A stretch of 28,927 nt of DNA from Comamonadaceae bacterium (GTDB taxonomy: Bacteria; Pseudomonadota; Gammaproteobacteria; Burkholderiales; Burkholderiaceae_C): positions 1 through 28,927 of the forward strand of contig CANGMW010000003.1 in NCBI GenBank assembly GCA_947454695.1. The letters are read 5' to 3'. The notes under the pieces were generated by a model that worked only from the letters and a program-made list of their open reading frames with translations, did no database searches and had not been told where the DNA came from. Numbering within the stretch: position 1 is the stretch's first letter; the number at the start of each line of letters is the position of its first letter. Below are positions 23,226 to 28,927 of the stretch, in pieces. The position numbers and the translations under genes are program-made.

Positions 23226-23840
23226 TCAAGCCTTTTTATCTTCACCGATCAGCAGCTTGCTGTCGGACAAGAACATGTGCGGGGGGACTTCGAGGTTATC
23301 GGGCGCGGGCTTGTTTTTAAACACGCGGCCGGCCATGTCGAAGGTCGAACCGTGGCAAGGGCACAGGAAACCGCCTTGCCAGTCATCGGGCAAAGACGGT
23401 TGTGCGCCCATCTGGAATTTGTCGCTGGGCGAGCAACCCAAATGCGAACAAATACCCACAGCCACCAAAATCTCGGGCTTGATGGAGCGCCACTCGTTGC
23501 GGGCGTACTCCGGGGTCAGCTCCGAAGGCTTGCGCTCGGACTTGGGGTCTGCCAACTGGGCAGACGTTTTTTTCAAAGACTCAAGTTGCTCCGGGGTGCG
23601 CTTAACGATCCAAACCGGCTTACCGCGCCATTCGACGGTCATTTTTTCGCCCGGCTTGAGCGCTGCAATGTCCACCTCAACGGCCGCGCCGGCAGCCTTG
23701 GCACGCTCGGAGGGCTGGAAGGTACTGACAAAAGGAATGGCCGCAGCCACCCCACCCACAGTTCCAGCGCAACCGGTGGCAATCAGCCACGTTCTTTTGC
23801 TGGGATCAAGTTGACTCTTATCGGCAAGCGTGTCACTCAT
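23226..23840 (-). CDS. petA: Ubiquinol-cytochrome c reductase Rieske iron-sulfur subunit
   Basis: Carries the 2Fe-2S cluster that takes the first electron from ubiquinol. The 204-residue protein has cluster ligands C131 and H133 (CSHLGC) and C160 and H163 (CPCHGS), with C136 and C162 as the disulfide pair. The N-terminal anchor (LIATGCAGTVGGVAAAIPFV) follows DPSKRT, a Tat-type signal with KR in place of RR. The start at MSDTLADKSQ is chosen over one 12 codons upstream because it fits the family and has GGATT upstream. It is the first gene of petABC. Confidence 0.95.
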   Translation of the reverse strand: MSDTLADKSQLDPSKRTWLIATGCAGTVGGVAAAIPFVSTFQPSERAKAAGAAVEVDIAALKPGEKMTVEWRGKPVWIVKRTPEQLESLKKTSAQLADPKSERKPSELTPEYARNEWRSIKPEILVAVGICSHLGCSPSDKFQMGAQPSLPDDWQGGFLCPCHGSTFDMAGRVFKNKPAPDNLEVPPHMFLSDSKLLIGEDKKA

Positions 23841-23879
23841 GGGAATCCTCAATGAAAACATCACTACCGCAGACATTGC

Positions 23880-23926
23880 TTAGTCTGCGGAGACTAACCT
23901 CGGATTGTAGCTGACCCTATTAGGGT
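23880..23926 (-). promoter_or_regulatory. Putative petABC promoter region with two palindromes
   Basis: On the - strand a -10-like TACAAT (complement of 23904-23909) lies about 64 bases before petA. A 13-base palindrome ACCCTATTAGGGT (23914-23926) lies where the spacer between -10 and -35 would be. A second inverted repeat, TTAGTCT-GCGG-AGACTAA (23880-23897), falls just downstream, in or near the start of the transcript. No good -35 is found, which would suit an activator-dependent promoter. The regulator is unknown. Confidence 0.4.
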
Positions 23927-23987
23927 TTTGCGCCGACCTGACTGACCTCTGGGCTATTTTCAAGACCCGAGGCAGTGCTTCACAGGG

Positions 23988-25043
23988 CTAATGACTGATT
24001 TGACGGGCCATACGGATGGCCGCCTTGAGACTGGACGCATCGGCTTGGCCCGTTCCGGCCAGATCAAAGGCCGTACCGTGGTCCGGACTGGTACGCACCA
24101 GCGGCAATCCCAAGGTGACATTGACACCCTGCTCTACGCCCAGGTACTTCACGGGTATGAGGCCCTGGTCGTGGTACATGGCCACCACAACATCAAATTC
24201 CCGCTCATGACCTGGTTTGGCGCGGGCGCGCATGAAAACGGTATCCGGTGCGAAAGGTCCGTGAACCGACAGCCCCTCCTGCCGCGCCTGCGCCATGGCG
24301 GGGGCGATGGTGTCGATTTCTTCGCGACCGAACAAGCCGCCTTCCCCCGCGTGCGGGTTCAGGCCCGCCACGGCGATGCGGGGCGCACGCCCCAACAGGA
24401 CGCCGAGGGCCTGGTGAGTGATGCGCAGCGTTTCCAGCACTTGCGCATAGGTGACCGCGTCCAAAGCATCCCTCAGTGACAGGTGGATGCTCACCAACAC
24501 CGTGCGAAGCTCCTCATTGGCCAACATCATGCGTACCGGCAACTGAGCCACCGACACGCCTTGAAATTGAGCAGCTTGCGCCTGCAACAGCTCGGTGTGG
24601 CCAGGAAAGGCATCGAATGGTGCGCCGGCCGCGGCCAACGCTTCTTTGTTCAGCGGCGCCGTCACGAGGGCCGCTATGTCGCCACGCAAGGCCGCCTGTG
24701 CAGCCCAAACCACGCATTGGCCAGCCAATTGACCGGCGCGGGCGCTGATGCGTCCAAACGGGACCGGCGCCAGCGGCTCAGGACTCGGGTCGATGGACAA
24801 GACAGGCAATCTACCGGCCGGCACTGCGGCCAGTTGGGACACAGAGGTGATCACGGCAAGCGGTGTGGCGCTATGACCCGAAGGCTGCACCAAGGTAGCC
24901 GCCCGCTGCAAAGTGGCTACATCGCCCACCACAAAACAGCCCCTCGCCAGATCCGGCGCTTCTTGGAAGGCTTTGACGATGATCTCCGGCCCGATGCCCG
25001 CCGGATCGCCCATCGTGATGGCAAGCGGTTTGATGACTGGCAT
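23988..25043 (-). CDS. pdxA: 4-hydroxythreonine-4-phosphate dehydrogenase PdxA
   Basis: Oxidises 4-phosphohydroxy-L-threonine in the DXP-dependent route to pyridoxal phosphate. The 351-residue protein starts MPVIKPLAITMGDPAGIGPE, the family opening. Metal-binding histidines are in FPGHTELLQAQ, NPHAGEGGLFGREEID and AMYHDQGLIPVKY, and the C-terminal LPLVRTSPDHGTAFDLAGTG matches. The upstream in-frame part beginning at 25142 lies inside the Nif3 gene and is not PdxA-like. It is somewhat longer than the usual 330 or so residues. The neighbours are not the frequent surA or rsmA, so a second pdxA paralogue may exist elsewhere. One base separates its ATG from the Nif3 stop. Confidence 0.92.
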   Translation of the reverse strand: MPVIKPLAITMGDPAGIGPEIIVKAFQEAPDLARGCFVVGDVATLQRAATLVQPSGHSATPLAVITSVSQLAAVPAGRLPVLSIDPSPEPLAPVPFGRISARAGQLAGQCVVWAAQAALRGDIAALVTAPLNKEALAAAGAPFDAFPGHTELLQAQAAQFQGVSVAQLPVRMMLANEELRTVLVSIHLSLRDALDAVTYAQVLETLRITHQALGVLLGRAPRIAVAGLNPHAGEGGLFGREEIDTIAPAMAQARQEGLSVHGPFAPDTVFMRARAKPGHEREFDVVVAMYHDQGLIPVKYLGVEQGVNVTLGLPLVRTSPDHGTAFDLAGTGQADASSLKAAIRMARQISH

Positions 25044-25044
25044 A

Positions 25045-25794
25045 TCAGGCGGGGTTGTCAATGTCGATGAAGGTATGCGCGAGTCCAAGTTGGGTCGCCA
25101 CCTGCGATGCCACCGCCGGCGCCCCATAGCGCTCGCTGGCATGGTGGCCGCAGGCTAAAAAGGCCACGCCACATTCACGCGCGTAGTGGGCTTGTGGCTC
25201 GGAAATTTCACCGGTGATGAAGGCATCGGCGCCGGCCGCAATCGCGTCTTCAAAATAGCCTTGTGCACCGCCACTGCACCAGGCAATTTGGCGAATAGGC
25301 CGGTCCGGGTCGCCCACGCTGACCACCGCGCGCCCCAGCTGATGCTCTACATGCGATGCCAAGGCCTGCGTTGATGCAAAACCCTCGCATTCACCCATGA
25401 AGCCCAGCTCCTGCTCGCCAAAACGGCGGTTTGCCTTAAGCCCCAGTCGCAAGCCCAGTTGTGCGTTATTGCCAAACTCAGGGTGCGCATCCAGCGGCAA
25501 GTGGTAGGCGATGAGGTTGATGTCGTGTGCAAGCAGCAGTGCAAGCCTTTGCTTCATCCAGCCGGTCACCCGACCGTCCTGTCCGCGCCAAAACAAGCCA
25601 TGGTGAACTAACACAGCGTCGGCCTGAACCGCGATGGCCGCTTCGATAAAGGCCAGACTGGCAGTAACACCAGACACTATTTTGTGGACTTGTTTTCGCC
25701 CCTCCACCTGCAAGCCGTTGGGGCCGTAGTCGCGAAAACGTTCGGGCTGAAGCAGTGCGTCCAACGTTTGAATGAGTAGCTGTCGGTCCGTCAT
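25045..25794 (-). CDS. Nif3-like dinuclear metal centre protein
   Basis: Member of the Nif3/YbgI family, ring-shaped hexamers with two metal ions per subunit; the physiological substrate is unsettled. The 249-residue protein begins MTDRQLLIQTLDALLQPERF and has YGPNGLQVEG. Metal ligands are seen in VLVHHGLFW (H64, H65), in LPLDAHPEFGNN, and in the C-terminal ACGHHASERYG (His and Glu). It is a short form without the inserted middle domain of longer homologues. AAGGA precedes the ATG at 25792-25794. Its stop is one base from the pdxA start, so the two are coupled, and it diverges from the HtrA gene. Confidence 0.9.
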   Translation of the reverse strand: MTDRQLLIQTLDALLQPERFRDYGPNGLQVEGRKQVHKIVSGVTASLAFIEAAIAVQADAVLVHHGLFWRGQDGRVTGWMKQRLALLLAHDINLIAYHLPLDAHPEFGNNAQLGLRLGLKANRRFGEQELGFMGECEGFASTQALASHVEHQLGRAVVSVGDPDRPIRQIAWCSGGAQGYFEDAIAAGADAFITGEISEPQAHYARECGVAFLACGHHASERYGAPAVASQVATQLGLAHTFIDIDNPA

Positions 25795-25853
25795 GTTGTC
25801 ATTGTCCTTCAGAACTTGCCCTCTTGAATTTAGCCGACTCAAGTCCCTTTTAG

Positions 25854-25882
25854 CTGCCAGGCATCCCCTGTCCATCTACAAT
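25854..25882 (+). promoter_or_regulatory. Candidate promoter for the HtrA-family gene
   Basis: CTGCCA (25854-25859) and TACAAT (25877-25882) are 17 bases apart. Transcription is predicted to start about 25889, only two bases before the ATG at 25891, and no ribosome binding site is visible. This suggests a leaderless or near-leaderless message. Confidence 0.45.
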
Positions 25883-25890
25883 TTCGAGCT

Positions 25891-27027
25891 ATGAAACGTT
25901 TTTGGCTCGTCTTTGCGCAAACCGTCACGGTCTTGCTTGCTGTGTATTTTGTGCTGATCACACTCAAGCCCGACTGGGTAGGCCGCCGGGGGGCTGGCCA
26001 GGTCGCGTTGTTGGAAGCGCCGGCGGACCACGCTGGCATCGCCCCGGCAGGCAGCCTGCGAAATGCTGCGCGCAGAGCCTCTGCGGCGGTGGTGAGCATT
26101 AACACCAGCAAAGCGCCGCGTAAAGCACCTAACGAGAACGACCCCTGGTTCCGTTTTTTCTTTGGTGACCAAGACAATGAACAACAAGCCAATTTGGGCA
26201 GCGGCGTCATTGTCAGCGCCAGCGGTTTTATCCTGACCAACTTTCATGTCATTGAGGGTGCCGACGACATCGAAGTTATCCTCAATGACAGCCGTCGCAG
26301 CCGAGCCAAAGTGATTGGCACGGACCCCGACAGCGACTTAGCGGTGCTCAAGATTGATCTGGACAAATTGCCCGTGATTGTTTTGGGCAACTCCGAGAAC
26401 CTGCAAGTTGGTGACCCGGTATTGGCCATTGGCAACCCCTTTGGGGTGGGCCAGACGGTCACCAGCGGCATCGTCAGTGCGCTGGGGCGCAACCATCTGG
26501 GCATCAACACCTTTGAGAACTTTATTCAGACCGATGCCGCCATTAACCCAGGTAACTCGGGCGGCGCCCTGGTCGATAGCGAAGGGCATTTACAAGGCAT
26601 CAACAGCGCCATCTACTCTCGCTCGGGGGGCAATATGGGCATTGGCTTTGCCATTCCCGTCTCCACCGCCAAGCAAGTGCTGCAGAGTCTGGTCACCGAG
26701 GGGCAAGTCACTCGGGGCTGGATTGGTGTCGAGCCCAATGATCTGACACCTGAGCTGGCCGAGACCTTTGCGGTCAAAACCACACGCGGGGTGATCATCA
26801 CCGGTGTTTTGCAAAACGGGCCGGCTGCGGTGGCTGGCATTCGCCCCGGGGACGTGATCACGCAAGTGGCAGACAAACCGGTGGGCAATGTCAGTGATCT
26901 GTTGTCTGGGGTGGCTGCGCTCAAGCCCGGCGCACGTGCGTTGATTGGTGTTCAGCGTCAGGACAAAGCACTGACGCTAGAGATCACCCCGGGCGTGCGA
27001 CCCAAGCCGCGCAAGAACCGACCTTAA
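25891..27027 (+). CDS. DegS/AlgW-like HtrA serine protease
   Basis: Periplasmic trypsin-like serine protease anchored in the inner membrane. The 378-residue protein has one N-terminal transmembrane segment (about 8-24, FAQTVTVLLAVYFVLIT), the protease domain (about 95-265) with H119 (TNFHVIEG), D149 (DSDLAVLK) and S223 (NPGNSGGALV), and one PDZ domain (about 275-365) that includes GWIGVEPNDLTPELAETFAV. A single PDZ and uncleaved anchor resemble DegS or AlgW, which cut RseA-type anti-sigma factors, rather than soluble DegP with two PDZ domains. No sigmaE or RseA gene is in the window, so that role is inference. It converges on tatC. Confidence 0.9.
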   Translation: MKRFWLVFAQTVTVLLAVYFVLITLKPDWVGRRGAGQVALLEAPADHAGIAPAGSLRNAARRASAAVVSINTSKAPRKAPNENDPWFRFFFGDQDNEQQANLGSGVIVSASGFILTNFHVIEGADDIEVILNDSRRSRAKVIGTDPDSDLAVLKIDLDKLPVIVLGNSENLQVGDPVLAIGNPFGVGQTVTSGIVSALGRNHLGINTFENFIQTDAAINPGNSGGALVDSEGHLQGINSAIYSRSGGNMGIGFAIPVSTAKQVLQSLVTEGQVTRGWIGVEPNDLTPELAETFAVKTTRGVIITGVLQNGPAAVAGIRPGDVITQVADKPVGNVSDLLSGVAALKPGARALIGVQRQDKALTLEITPGVRPKPRKNRP

Positions 27028-27052
27028 AGTTGCCGTCTTCCCGGCGGCGACT
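27028..27052. other. Hairpin between convergent htrA-like gene and tatC
   Basis: AGTTGCCG (27028-27035) and CGGCGACT (27045-27052) pair over 8 bp with one G-U wobble on the + strand and a 9-base loop. It starts at the base after the htrA-like stop and reaches the tatC stop. Neither side has a proper U-tract, so it is at most a weak bidirectional terminator. Confidence 0.35.
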
Positions 27053-27849
27053 TAGTCGGGCTTCGCTTCGCCATTCGCTTCGCTGTCCGGGGCTTGGGTG
27101 TGCTTGATGAACAGCACGGCGGCCCAGATCCCCATTTCATACAAGAGGCACATGGGCACAGCCAAGGCCAGCTGGGACACCACATCAGGCGGCGTCACGA
27201 TGGCCGCGATGATGAAGGCCAGCACCACAAAATAGCCGCGAAAAGCCTTGAGTTTTTCTATGCTGACGACACCCATGCGTGCCAGCACGATCACCACGAT
27301 CGGCACTTCAAAGGCCATGCCGAAGGCCAAAAACATGGTGAGCACAAAACTCAGGTAGGCCTCAATATCCGGCGCGGCAGTGATGCTCTTGGGCGCAAAA
27401 CTCTGGATGAAGGCAAAGACCTGACCGAAGACAAAGAAGTAGCAAAACGCCACGCCGACAAAAAACAGCAGCGTGCTCGACACCACCAGCGGTAAGACCA
27501 GTTTTTTCTCGTGCGCATACAAACCCGGCGCGACAAAGGCCCACAGTTGCCACAACACCACCGGCAAGGCCATCAAAAATGCCGACATGAGCATGATCTT
27601 GAGCGGCACCATGAACGGCGAGATGACCGAAGTGGCGATCAAAGTCGCGCCTTTGGGCAAATGCGCCACCAAGGGCGCGGCCAGGATGTCATACAAAGCA
27701 GCTGGGCCGGGATAGATTGACAACACGATGGCGAAGAAGGCAATGCCCGCCATGGCCTTCATCAAGCGATCGCGCAATTCCACCAGATGCTGCACAAAGG
27801 GCTGTTCAGTGCCCGCGAGTTCGTCGTCTTTGCTGTGATCGTCTGACAT
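27052..27849 (-). CDS. tatC: Twin-arginine translocase subunit TatC
   Basis: Polytopic receptor that recognises twin-arginine signal peptides. The 265-residue protein begins MSDDHSKDDELAGTEQPFVQ and has the TatC start motif HLVELRDRLMKAMAG. About six hydrophobic segments follow, including IAFFAIVLSIYPGPAALYDI, LVVSSTLLFFVGVAFCYFFV and VLAFIIAAIVTPPDVVSQLA. FEVPIVVIVLARMGVVS and TPPDVVSQ are typical of TatC. The C-terminal tail (QAPDSEANGEAKPD) is acidic and cytoplasmic. It is the last gene of tatA-tatB-tatC. Confidence 0.96.
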   Translation of the reverse strand: MSDDHSKDDELAGTEQPFVQHLVELRDRLMKAMAGIAFFAIVLSIYPGPAALYDILAAPLVAHLPKGATLIATSVISPFMVPLKIMLMSAFLMALPVVLWQLWAFVAPGLYAHEKKLVLPLVVSSTLLFFVGVAFCYFFVFGQVFAFIQSFAPKSITAAPDIEAYLSFVLTMFLAFGMAFEVPIVVIVLARMGVVSIEKLKAFRGYFVVLAFIIAAIVTPPDVVSQLALAVPMCLLYEMGIWAAVLFIKHTQAPDSEANGEAKPD

Positions 27850-27928
27850 GAATGACCTGAGGTTGATGCTGTGCGGATGTTGCCTGTGGCCATCCGGCGC
27901 TCACAAACGGATTAGAGGGGATGGGGCT

Positions 27929-28399
27929 TCAACTCAGCTTTTGAGGTCTGAACCGGGCAACGCGCGCAGCGCCGGACAAAGCCCGGGTACGCACGCCTTG
28001 TCGGGCCTTGTACCACTGGGGCATGGCCCCTTGTTTGAGCCGCCATTTTTTTCCGGGATGTTTGTATTCGGGTGGAGCAGCCTGGCTCGCATCAAAAACG
28101 GTACGACTGCCCTCCAAGGCGGCCGTGGTCTCAGCCCAGCTGTTCTCAAAATCGCTCGCTTGGGTTTGAACCGCGTCCTGCATCTCTTTGGCCGCGTCCT
28201 GCACCGACTCTTTCATCTTTTTGAGGTCCTCCATGTCCATGGAGCGGTTGACCTCGGCTTTGACATCGGCCACATAGCGTTGGGCTTTGCCCAGCAAGGT
28301 GCCGATGGTGCGCGCCACGCGCGGCAACTTTTCCGGCCCGATGACAATCAGTGCCACCGCGCCGATCAGCGCCAGTTTGGAAATACCAAGATCAATCAT
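27929..28399 (-). CDS. tatB: Sec-independent translocase subunit TatB
   Basis: Forms the receptor complex with TatC. The 156-residue protein begins MIDLGISKLALIGAVALIVI followed by GPEKLPRVARTIG: a short periplasmic end, one membrane helix (about 5-22), the hinge GPEKLP, and an amphipathic helix. A charged coiled-coil-like stretch (MEDLKKMKESVQDAAKEMQD) follows, then a basic tail. The longer form and GPEKLP hinge distinguish TatB from TatA (FGTKKL). It is 18 bases downstream of tatA and 79 bases upstream of tatC. Confidence 0.94.
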   Translation of the reverse strand: MIDLGISKLALIGAVALIVIGPEKLPRVARTIGTLLGKAQRYVADVKAEVNRSMDMEDLKKMKESVQDAAKEMQDAVQTQASDFENSWAETTAALEGSRTVFDASQAAPPEYKHPGKKWRLKQGAMPQWYKARQGVRTRALSGAARVARFRPQKLS

Positions 28400-28417
28400 G
28401 CCTTGCGATCAGGCAGA

Positions 28418-28660
28418 TCAGGGTTTTTGCTTGGCTTGAACGTCGATGGTGGTTTTGTCATCGGCCACGGCCGCATTCGCAACCTGCGCTGCAGGAGCCG
28501 CTGACTTGTCCTCGGTGGACGAGCCGTCTTTCATACCGTCTTTGAACCCTTTGACGGCGCCGCCCAGATCGCTGCCCAGGTTTTTCAGCTTTTTGGTGCC
28601 GAACACCATCACCACGATCAACAGAACGATCAACCAGTGCCAGATAGAAAACGAACCCAT
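28418..28660 (-). CDS. tatA: Sec-independent translocase subunit TatA
   Basis: Oligomerises to form the protein-conducting element of the Tat system. The 80-residue protein begins MGSFSIWHWLIVLLIVVMVF followed by GTKKLKNLGSDLGGAVKGFK: one membrane helix, the FGTKKL hinge and an amphipathic helix, then a disordered Ala- and Lys-rich tail. AAGGAG lies just upstream of the ATG at 28658-28660. It starts the tatABC cluster, 64 bases after the HIT gene on the same strand. Confidence 0.96.
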   Translation of the reverse strand: MGSFSIWHWLIVLLIVVMVFGTKKLKNLGSDLGGAVKGFKDGMKDGSSTEDKSAAPAAQVANAAVADDKTTIDVQAKQKP

Positions 28661-28724
28661 GTGACTCTCCTTAGGAATTAGCCGATTCTAAACGGCACAC
28701 GTCCCATTTGCTGCCAAGGGTGAA

Positions 28725-28927
28725 TCAACCTCGCAGCCAGGGACGGGGGCCGCCCATGACGTGGATGTGCAGGTGGTGGACTTCCTGCCCTCCTTCGGCC
28801 CCTGTATTGGTCACGATCCGAAAACCACCTTGTGGGTAAGGGCGGCAGCCCTCCTGCAATGCCAGCTTGGGCGCCAGTGCCAGCATGCGCCCCAGCAAGG
28901 GCGCATGCGCGTCCTCTACCTGGGCCA
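28725..28927 (-). CDS. HIT-family protein (partial, N-terminus beyond right edge)
   Basis: Histidine triad nucleotide-binding protein, a likely purine nucleoside phosphoramidase. About 67 C-terminal residues are in the window: the frame is open from the right edge to the TGA at the complement of 28725-28727. FRIVTNTGAEGGQEVHHLHI followed by HVMGGPRPW contains the active-site motif H-x-H-x-H-x-x, here HLHIHVM, and ends in a family-typical GGPRPWL tail. The rest lies beyond the window. It is upstream of tatA on the same strand, the usual his-HIT-tat arrangement of betaproteobacteria, although the his genes are not visible here. Confidence 0.9.
   Translation of the reverse strand, partial: AQVEDAHAPLLGRMLALAPKLALQEGCRPYPQGGFRIVTNTGAEGGQEVHHLHIHVMGGPRPWLRG

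Noticed and set aside
22306..23814. Long open frame opposite petB and petA (502 codons)
   Set aside because: Mirror frame of the well-supported pet genes; its His- and Gln-rich composition is what a shadow frame gives.

Overview
This window reads as a stretch of ordinary betaproteobacterial chromosome, most likely from the Comamonadaceae (Rhodoferax/Polaromonas-like). The placement comes from protein-level resemblance and gene order: rplU-rpmA-obgE-proB, pilBCD-coaE-zapD-yacG, argJ-secA-M23 peptidase-dciA, petABC-sspA-sspB and tatABC beside an HtrA protease. No marker gene fixes the genus. The DNA is moderately GC-rich and coding-dense. I saw no insertion sequence, phage gene, CRISPR array, toxin-antitoxin pair or large repeat.

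Layout. 1-2778: proS (- strand, cut by the left edge) diverges from rppH, which overlaps an exported CNP1-family gene. 2894-5814: a - strand block transcribed rplU, rpmA, obgE, proB, with an intrinsic terminator between rpmA and obgE. 5966-12795: a + strand block of ispB, tRNA-Pro(CGG), pilB, pilC, pilD, coaE, zapD and yacG. 12796-19298: a - strand block transcribed M23 peptidase, secA, argJ, DUF815 ATPase, mutT. 19328-19639: dciA on the + strand, only 29 bases from the divergent M23 start. 19667-25794: a - strand block transcribed Nif3-like gene, pdxA, petA, petB, petC, terminator, sspA, sspB, tRNA-Thr(TGT). 25891-27027: a DegS-like serine protease on the + strand. 27052-28927: tatA, tatB, tatC and the end of a HIT-family gene on the - strand.

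Functional themes. Translation and its control: proS, two tRNAs, L21, L27, ObgE. Nucleotide and RNA housekeeping: RppH, MutT. Export: SecA, TatABC, with the Rieske protein PetA a likely Tat client. The bc1 respiratory complex: petABC. Type IV pilus assembly: PilB motor, PilC platform, PilD prepilin peptidase. Cell division, replication and envelope: ZapD, YacG, DciA, M23 peptidase. Metabolism: ProB, ArgJ, CoaE, IspB, PdxA. Proteostasis and stress: SspA, SspB, HtrA.

I found no convincing undescribed system. The points that merit a second look are small: promoters that place the predicted transcription start at or within about two bases of the start codon for dciA and the HtrA gene; terminators lying just upstream of obgE and sspA inside co-directional clusters; palindromes upstream of petA; sequence variants in cytochrome b and the Rieske signal; and two uncharacterised families (CNP1-like, DUF815) in conserved-looking positions.
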